Shown here piece by piece: positions 55,379 to 60,098 of a DNA stretch of 60,098 nucleotides (its first letter is position 1; every line of letters begins with the position of its first letter). The DNA lies in the NCBI GenBank assembly GCA_017694885.1, contig JADIMH010000019.1:1-60098 (forward strand), given 5' to 3'. The stretch comes from Candidatus Cryptobacteroides faecipullorum (GTDB taxonomy: Bacteria; Bacteroidota; Bacteroidia; Bacteroidales; UBA932). The notes beneath the pieces were generated by a model. It did no database searches. It worked only from the letters and a program-made list of their open reading frames with translations, and was not told where the DNA came from. Position numbers and translations under genes: made by a program.

Positions 55379-56749
55379 CTATTTCCTTGAGGATGCTTTC
55401 CTGAGTATTTTCGGGAATGTTATCATGAAGATTGCCGTACAGCAGATGGCGGCAGTGGCATCGGCAATGCCTTCCGCGGCGAAAACGCCTGTCACTCCCC
55501 AGAATTCCGGAAGGACAATGGCAAGAGGGACCAGCAGTATCACTTTTCTGAGCAGGGCTATAAACAGTGATATCTTTGCCTGTCCGAGAGCTATGAATGT
55601 GTTCTGGCAGGCTCTCTGAAGCCCGAATATCGTCATCCCGGACAGGAAACAGGGCATCATCCTTTCTATGCAGCCGATCAGTTCCCGGTCATTCGTGAAA
55701 GCGGACGCTACCACCTGCGGGAAGAGTATCATGAGTATCATGAGAACTGCATTGAAAGAGAACATGATGCTTACCGATACCTTGAAGCATTCCTTTACAC
55801 GCTCCATGTTCCCGTGCCCGTAGTTGTAGCTCGATATCGGGATGAAGCCCTGGGCGAATCCTGTAAGGGGAGCGCTGCCGAACTGCATTGCGCTTTGCAT
55901 TACCGCCAGGGCGCTGACATATATGTCTCCGAAATGCTTTAGATTGGTATTCAGCACGAAGCCTACCAGGCTTTCCGTACCGGCCATTATGAACGGCGAG
56001 ACGCCGAGTCCGAAAATCGACATCACTATCCGTTTGTCCGGTTTCATGTATTTCCAGGCAAGGTTCAGCGATGCCTTTTTCGAAAACAGGAACCGGAGCA
56101 CCCATGCCGCACTGCAGGCCTGGGAGATGACAGTAGCGACGGCGGCTCCCCTGACACCCATATCCAGCGCGAATATGAAGATCGGATCCAGTATTATGTT
56201 CATCACTGCACCGAGAATCGTGGAAAGCATTGCTATCCCAGGGCGGCCCTGTGTGTTTATAAACGTGTTCAGCCCGACTGATATCTGGACGAATACGGTC
56301 CCTGTCAGATAGATAGAAAGGTAGTCGGTGGCATATCCTATGGTGTTCCCGGACGCTCCGGTGAAAAGCAGTACCGGTTCCATGAATATATAGCTCAGAG
56401 CTGAAATGATGACAGTGAACAGGATCAGAAGGATGAAACCGTTGCCGAGAATACGCTCGGCCCTGTCCCTGTTGCCCTGACCTAAGGCAATGGCTGCAAG
56501 AGGGGCGCCTCCGCCGCTTACTATGGCGGAAAATGCCGAAATGAGGATAATGACCGAACTTGTTACTCCGACTCCTGCAAGGGCGTCTGTCCCGATTCCG
56601 GGTATGTGGCCGATATAGATCCTGTCAACGATATTGTATAGCAGGTTGACCACCTGTGCAGCTACTGCCGGCAGTGCCATTTTAAGCACCAGCGGCAGCA
56701 TTCTGTCTGTCCCTAACCGTTCTTCATACACATTTTCAGATCCTGTCAT
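55379..56749 (-). CDS. MATE-family efflux transporter
   Basis: A 456-residue protein with about 12 membrane helices in two similar halves. The motifs PAVAAQVVNLLYNIVDRIYI (helix 1), GGGAPLAAIALGQGNRDRAE and GFAQGFIPISSYNYGHGNME in the second half are typical of the DinF/NorM-like MATE branch. I chose ATG at 56749; a TTG at 56773 would start within the putative -7 box. It exports drugs or metabolites in exchange for Na+ or H+. The substrate is unknown. Confidence 0.9.
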   Translation of the reverse strand: MTGSENVYEERLGTDRMLPLVLKMALPAVAAQVVNLLYNIVDRIYIGHIPGIGTDALAGVGVTSSVIILISAFSAIVSGGGAPLAAIALGQGNRDRAERILGNGFILLILFTVIISALSYIFMEPVLLFTGASGNTIGYATDYLSIYLTGTVFVQISVGLNTFINTQGRPGIAMLSTILGAVMNIILDPIFIFALDMGVRGAAVATVISQACSAAWVLRFLFSKKASLNLAWKYMKPDKRIVMSIFGLGVSPFIMAGTESLVGFVLNTNLKHFGDIYVSALAVMQSAMQFGSAPLTGFAQGFIPISSYNYGHGNMERVKECFKVSVSIMFSFNAVLMILMILFPQVVASAFTNDRELIGCIERMMPCFLSGMTIFGLQRACQNTFIALGQAKISLFIALLRKVILLVPLAIVLPEFWGVTGVFAAEGIADATAAICCTAIFMITFPKILRKASSRK

Positions 56750-56770
56750 GTCCAGATGTTTTCCGGATGG

Positions 56771-56778
56771 CAAAGATA
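56771..56778 (-). promoter_or_regulatory. Putative -7 box for the MATE gene
   Basis: The minus strand reads TATCTTTG, matching TAnnTTTG, 22 bases before the chosen ATG. It supports the start at 56749. Confidence 0.5.
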
Positions 56779-56806
56779 AGAAAAAACCGGTCCGTTAATT
56801 CTGTAT

Positions 56807-58510
56807 CTAACGGATCGATATGTTTTCCGTAGAATAAGTGCTGATGCTTTCGGCGCATCTTTCGACGGTGTTGTCATGTATTTTTACGTTCCGTGCGTTG
56901 CGGACGGCTATTCCGCATCCTCCGTGGCCCGGGCAGCCTTTGATGATGTTGCGGCTGATTTCTATGCCGTCGTGCAGTATGGTGTTTTCCGTGTCAGGGG
57001 CGTCGATCACTACTGCGATCCCTGCAGCGCCGAACTGGGCCCCGCCGTCACCGCAGTTGACTATGACGTTGTCCGTAATGGAGACATTCACGCCGTGTCC
57101 GGCTTCTTTCCACCATGATTCGGCTCCGACATGTATTGCCGTTCCCGTGCAGCCCTGGAAGATATTGTCGTGTATGCTGACATTCCTGGTCTTTGAAAGG
57201 ACTGCCCTTGCGAGGTTCCCCCATACGATGCTTCTTCCGAAATCGAGTGAAGGAAGCTTGGAAATGTTGAATACATAGCAGTCCTGCCAGTTTTCCGGAA
57301 GATTCTTGTCGATCCTGATTCTGACGGACGTGGATTTTTCTTCGTGCTCGACATCGGTCACTGTGGCTGTCATTTCCGGTATGAGCGTGGATATTCTGGT
57401 GATTTCTACCGTATCCCCGATGCGCGGGACATCGGCGATCTGGCTGTGTGTGAACGTAGGAGCCCTGAGTTCCAGGCATAGCCATCCGTCTTCGGAGACA
57501 GATGCGATGTCGTGATAGTATCCGTGTACGTTTGTGGCGTCATCACCCTGGGCCTTGAAAAAGCACTGGTCGAAAACCAGGCTGCCTTCACAGCAGGCGA
57601 AGTGCGTGGCGTCCGTGTTGGTGGAGAAAGAATAGCCTTCGGCCGGACAGACATTCAGTCCGAGGATGGTGATATCCTTGCTGTCGAACCCTGTTATACC
57701 CATACCGGGCTGCGAATGTATGGTGACGTTTTCCAAAGTCACGCCCTCACTGTCGCCTATGTATATCGCAGGGCGGAAATGGAAAGAATGGGGAACGGCC
57801 AGCTGTTCGCCTTCAAGATATTCGGGGATGCCTGCCATGAAACGGACGAGGTTGTCGCCCTCGAGCCGGTGTTCCGGGAAATATATAGCATCGCGGAATA
57901 CTCCGCTTTTCTTGCTGTCCCAGATCATGAGTCTCGGAAGCGGGGTTTCATCCGTCAGTTTGTGGTCATCCCGGAACTGTACCAGCATCGACTCGGGAGT
58001 CACTTCTACTATCGTTCCTTGTGAGAACGGTTTCCTGAGATAGTCGATGGTCAGTCCTTCCAATCTGAAATTGCTGCAGCCGATGAGGGAAACCGGTTCC
58101 ATCCATCCTTCGCACATCAGGACGGCGCCATCGGCGCGGACTGTCACATTTTCTGCCCCTTCGAAATCGAGACCTCGGACGTAAGGATAATATGGAGTGA
58201 AGATGGTGGGTTCCGGATTCTGGCCCATCTTTCCTGTCATGACTTCCTTCTCCAGTCTCTCGGCGTCCTTGTCTTTCAGACGGTAGATTCCCTTGGGGAT
58301 GACAAGGGTCGTACCCGGGTGGGTCCTGCAGTATTCTGCAGCCTTGCGGAGAGCTTCGGTATCATCCTTTCCGTCATCAGGCTTCGCTCCGAATCTTAAT
58401 ACGGATACTTCCGCGACGTTTTCCCGGTTATCCTTGCCGTATGCATCGCCTGTAAAAACGGGCAGGAATGAAATGAATAGCGCTAATGGCAGAAAATGAG
58501 TCTTTTTCAT
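56807..58510 (-). CDS. Right-handed beta-helix glycosidase, GH110-like
   Basis: A 567-residue protein with a signal peptide (ending near GDAYG). The N-terminal VSVLRFGAKPDDGKDDTEAL motif opens many pectate-lyase-fold enzymes. Repeated coils follow (GITGFDSKDITILGLNVCPA, NVSIHDNIFQGCTGTAIHVG, NARNVKIHDNTVERC). The segment FDQCFFKAQGDDATNVHGYY, with its acidic pair, resembles the active-site region of GH110 alpha-1,3-galactosidases, which remove the blood-group-B type or linear terminal galactose. If right, it acts on host-type glycans, as does the GH95 enzyme. It could instead be a related uncharacterised beta-helix family. It is followed by the MATE gene after 33 bases. Confidence 0.65.
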   Translation of the reverse strand: MKKTHFLPLALFISFLPVFTGDAYGKDNRENVAEVSVLRFGAKPDDGKDDTEALRKAAEYCRTHPGTTLVIPKGIYRLKDKDAERLEKEVMTGKMGQNPEPTIFTPYYPYVRGLDFEGAENVTVRADGAVLMCEGWMEPVSLIGCSNFRLEGLTIDYLRKPFSQGTIVEVTPESMLVQFRDDHKLTDETPLPRLMIWDSKKSGVFRDAIYFPEHRLEGDNLVRFMAGIPEYLEGEQLAVPHSFHFRPAIYIGDSEGVTLENVTIHSQPGMGITGFDSKDITILGLNVCPAEGYSFSTNTDATHFACCEGSLVFDQCFFKAQGDDATNVHGYYHDIASVSEDGWLCLELRAPTFTHSQIADVPRIGDTVEITRISTLIPEMTATVTDVEHEEKSTSVRIRIDKNLPENWQDCYVFNISKLPSLDFGRSIVWGNLARAVLSKTRNVSIHDNIFQGCTGTAIHVGAESWWKEAGHGVNVSITDNVIVNCGDGGAQFGAAGIAVVIDAPDTENTILHDGIEISRNIIKGCPGHGGCGIAVRNARNVKIHDNTVERCAESISTYSTENISIR

Positions 58511-58565
58511 GTTTTTTGCGGCAAAAATTAATAAAATCGGATCAGGATTTCTACAGAAATAGAAA

Positions 58566-59594
58566 TTACGACTGTTTCTCCGGTGTGTCCTGCGCGGATT
58601 CGTACCTGTCGAGCGCCTCTTTCATCAGTTGCCGGCCACGTTCGGAGATTTCCCCGGCACGCGCATAGTCTGCTATCGCTCCGAATTCATCGAAAGGCAT
58701 GCTTACGAGGATGTCCGGCGGAGTGAGTTCGATTCCCAGTCTGGCGTTTGCATGGTTCATCAGGCTGAATGTGCGTCCGAGTACCTTGTAATAATTGGCT
58801 TCTTCATTGAAAAGTTCCGGCTGCTTCACATCCGAATCGAAAGCATGTTTTATTACCTGTCTGCCCTGCATTCTTGCAAGCTTGAATTTCTCAATGACAG
58901 ACATGGTGTCATTGTACCTGACGGCATGGATTACGGCTTTGGTCTTGTCTGAAATGGCCTTGTCTTCCTGTTTTTTCTGTTCTTCGGCTTCAGCATCCTC
59001 TCTGATGATCGCCCTGATGCTGTCTACGTCCACCTCGTTTACGTCGAATCCGATCAGAATATCGCCGGAAGTCCTTTCAACGCGGTTCAGAGGCATGGTG
59101 TTGGCGATTCCTCCGTCAATCAGCGTCCTGTCGCCTATCTTTGCGGGTCTGAAAAGAGACGGGATGGATATGGAGGCCCTGATGGCCTGGAACAGGTTTC
59201 CCCTGTCGAAAATAACTTCCTCTCCAGTGTAGAAATCGGTGGCGATGGCTTTATAAGGTATCTTCAGGTCTTCGATATTCGTGTCCGGAACGATTTCCTT
59301 GAGGGCTTCTATTACCTTGTCCCCTTTCACCAGATGGTTCAGACTGATGGAGATGTCCATGAGTGTGAATACTTTCCATACATCGAGGTCGAAAAGCCAC
59401 TGTTTCACTTCCGGAAGTTTTCCGGCAGCGTAGATGCCTCCTATCAATGAACCTATTGAAGTGCCTGCTATCGAGGATATTACATAACCGCGGCTTTCGA
59501 GTTCTTCAATCGCGCCTATATAAGCGAATCCTCTCGGTCCGCCGCTCGACAGGGCCAATGCCACCTTTTTCTGTTTTCCGGTTTCTGCTGCCAT
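58566..59594 (-). CDS. Patatin-like phospholipase
   Basis: A 342-residue protein without a signal peptide. It has the glycine-rich oxyanion loop SSGGPRGFAYIG (16-27), nucleophile Ser46 in GTSIG (44-48) and the catalytic Asp160 in LIDGGIANTMP. This is a Ser-Asp dyad lipid hydrolase of the RssA/YchK-like group. After residue 200 comes a helical region (EDAEAEEQKKQEDKAISDKT) of unknown role. It probably cleaves membrane phospholipids from the cytoplasmic side. It is the first gene of the minus-strand group before the right IS. Confidence 0.85.
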   Translation of the reverse strand: MAAETGKQKKVALALSSGGPRGFAYIGAIEELESRGYVISSIAGTSIGSLIGGIYAAGKLPEVKQWLFDLDVWKVFTLMDISISLNHLVKGDKVIEALKEIVPDTNIEDLKIPYKAIATDFYTGEEVIFDRGNLFQAIRASISIPSLFRPAKIGDRTLIDGGIANTMPLNRVERTSGDILIGFDVNEVDVDSIRAIIREDAEAEEQKKQEDKAISDKTKAVIHAVRYNDTMSVIEKFKLARMQGRQVIKHAFDSDVKQPELFNEEANYYKVLGRTFSLMNHANARLGIELTPPDILVSMPFDEFGAIADYARAGEISERGRQLMKEALDRYESAQDTPEKQS

Positions 59595-59853
59595 GATGTG
59601 TCGGATTTAAAGTGTTTTTAACAAACTTTAAAGTTACGAAAATATGAATATGCTGAACTCCAGTAAATTCAAAATTTTATTTTTTTTCAGATGAAAGTTT
59701 CATGCACTGCCGGAAAAATAAGGATATGTCATGTTTTATTCCGGAAAACTTACAATGTGTTATGAATCTGTCCTGCAAGCCGTGTATAATGTAAGGGAAA
59801 GGCGGAGGTATTCAAGTTCCATCAATCTGATAGTCAGCACATGAAAGATTGTC
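59595..59853. other. Intergenic region next to the right IS
   Basis: About 260 AT-rich bases with no open frame that I can support. It contains the 12-base palindrome aactttaaagtt near 59612-59627, close to the patatin gene start. No tRNA or attachment site was recognised. Confidence 0.4.
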
Positions 59854-60098
59854 ACATTCGTGTCCGGGAAAAATCCGGACTGGTTATTATAAAGTTTAAC
59901 AATTAAAACAAAGTAGGTTCGGTAGAACCATCCGGTTCATTGACAATATTGCAGTTAGGTTTACAGAACAGGGTCTTGAGTTCGACAGTATCTGTAAGTG
60001 AGACACTTACAAGCTGGAGCATCTCGTAGATTGACCGTTGGACATCCATCTTCTTCTGGACAATCGCCATCATGCAGTAGGCGGTTACAGCAGTGTAG
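59854..60098 (-). mobile_element. IS4-family insertion sequence, right fragment (transposase 3' end)
   Basis: From 59854 to the window edge the sequence is the downstream end of an IS on the minus strand. The 24-base terminal repeat at 59854-59877 (acattcgtgtccggg...) pairs with the left-edge end at 257-280. The transposase gene enters from the edge and stops at 59903. Orientation is the same as in the left fragment. Confidence 0.8.
59903..60098 (-). CDS. IS4-family transposase, C-terminal fragment
   Basis: The minus strand encodes the last 64 or so residues of a transposase: YTAVTAYCMMAIVQKKMDV, then RSIYEMLQLVSVSLTDTVEL, KTLFCKPNC and a final EPDGSTEPTLF before TAA at 59903-59905. The end pattern with EP.LF is what I expect for IS4-family proteins whose N-terminus starts as at 1-158. 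The gene continues beyond the right edge. Confidence 0.8.
   Translation of the reverse strand, partial: YTAVTAYCMMAIVQKKMDVQRSIYEMLQLVSVSLTDTVELKTLFCKPNCNIVNEPDGSTEPTLF

Overview
The window is a piece of Bacteroidetes chromosome, most likely from a gut-type member of the order Bacteroidales. The evidence is a SusC/SusD pair, the F1Fo ATP synthase gene order beta-epsilon-a-c-b-delta-alpha-gamma, a membrane-bound OstA-like protein next to SurA, many lipoproteins with a Cys at about residue 20, and many TAnnTTTG-type -7 promoter boxes. I cannot name the genus. Both ends of the window lie inside an IS4-family insertion sequence: its transposase N-terminus at the left edge and its C-terminus at the right edge, in the same orientation. 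The window is therefore probably a whole contig broken in a repeated IS.

Layout. (1) 1-3824: an AT-rich, minus-strand accessory cluster next to the IS, with an O-antigen-ligase-like membrane protein, a Cys-rich lipoprotein, three small unknown proteins (one frameshifted) and a gene remnant cut by the IS. (2) 4060-6968: a Tat-type aldo/keto reductase with a ferredoxin tail, and a NapH/NapG-like polyferredoxin. (3) 7305-22444: a polysaccharide utilisation locus (SusC, SusD, GH30, surface glycan-binding lipoprotein, GH3, membrane TPR regulator), then an MFS sugar transporter, a ROK sugar kinase and a second MFS paralogue. Together these form a route from an outer beta-glucan, most plausibly beta-1,6-glucan, to phosphorylated glucose. 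(4) 22441-26090: a PBP4-type carboxypeptidase, galE and a radical SAM protein. (5) 26146-38554: a long plus-strand run with guaB, two parvulin-type proteins, an OstA-like protein and the biotin genes bioB-A-F-G-C-D. (6) 38597-44350: a small envelope protein, repeat DNA, a PiT phosphate transporter and a divergent PhoB/PhoR-like pair with a Pho-box-like site between them. (7) 44443-47466: a GH95 fucosidase and a sulfatase gutted by an in-frame deletion. (8) 47609-54438: the full ATP synthase operon with a hairpin over its leader. (9) 54640-59594: lysoplasmalogenase-like protein, MATE transporter, a GH110-like beta-helix protein and a patatin-like phospholipase.

The most unusual parts are the left-end cluster, the biotin synthase with an extra N-terminal peptide module, the long perfect inverted repeat with 23-bp tandem repeats beside the phosphate transporter gene, the deleted sulfatase and the atpD leader hairpin. 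I found no rRNA, tRNA or CRISPR array. All family assignments come from reading the proteins, not from database searches.
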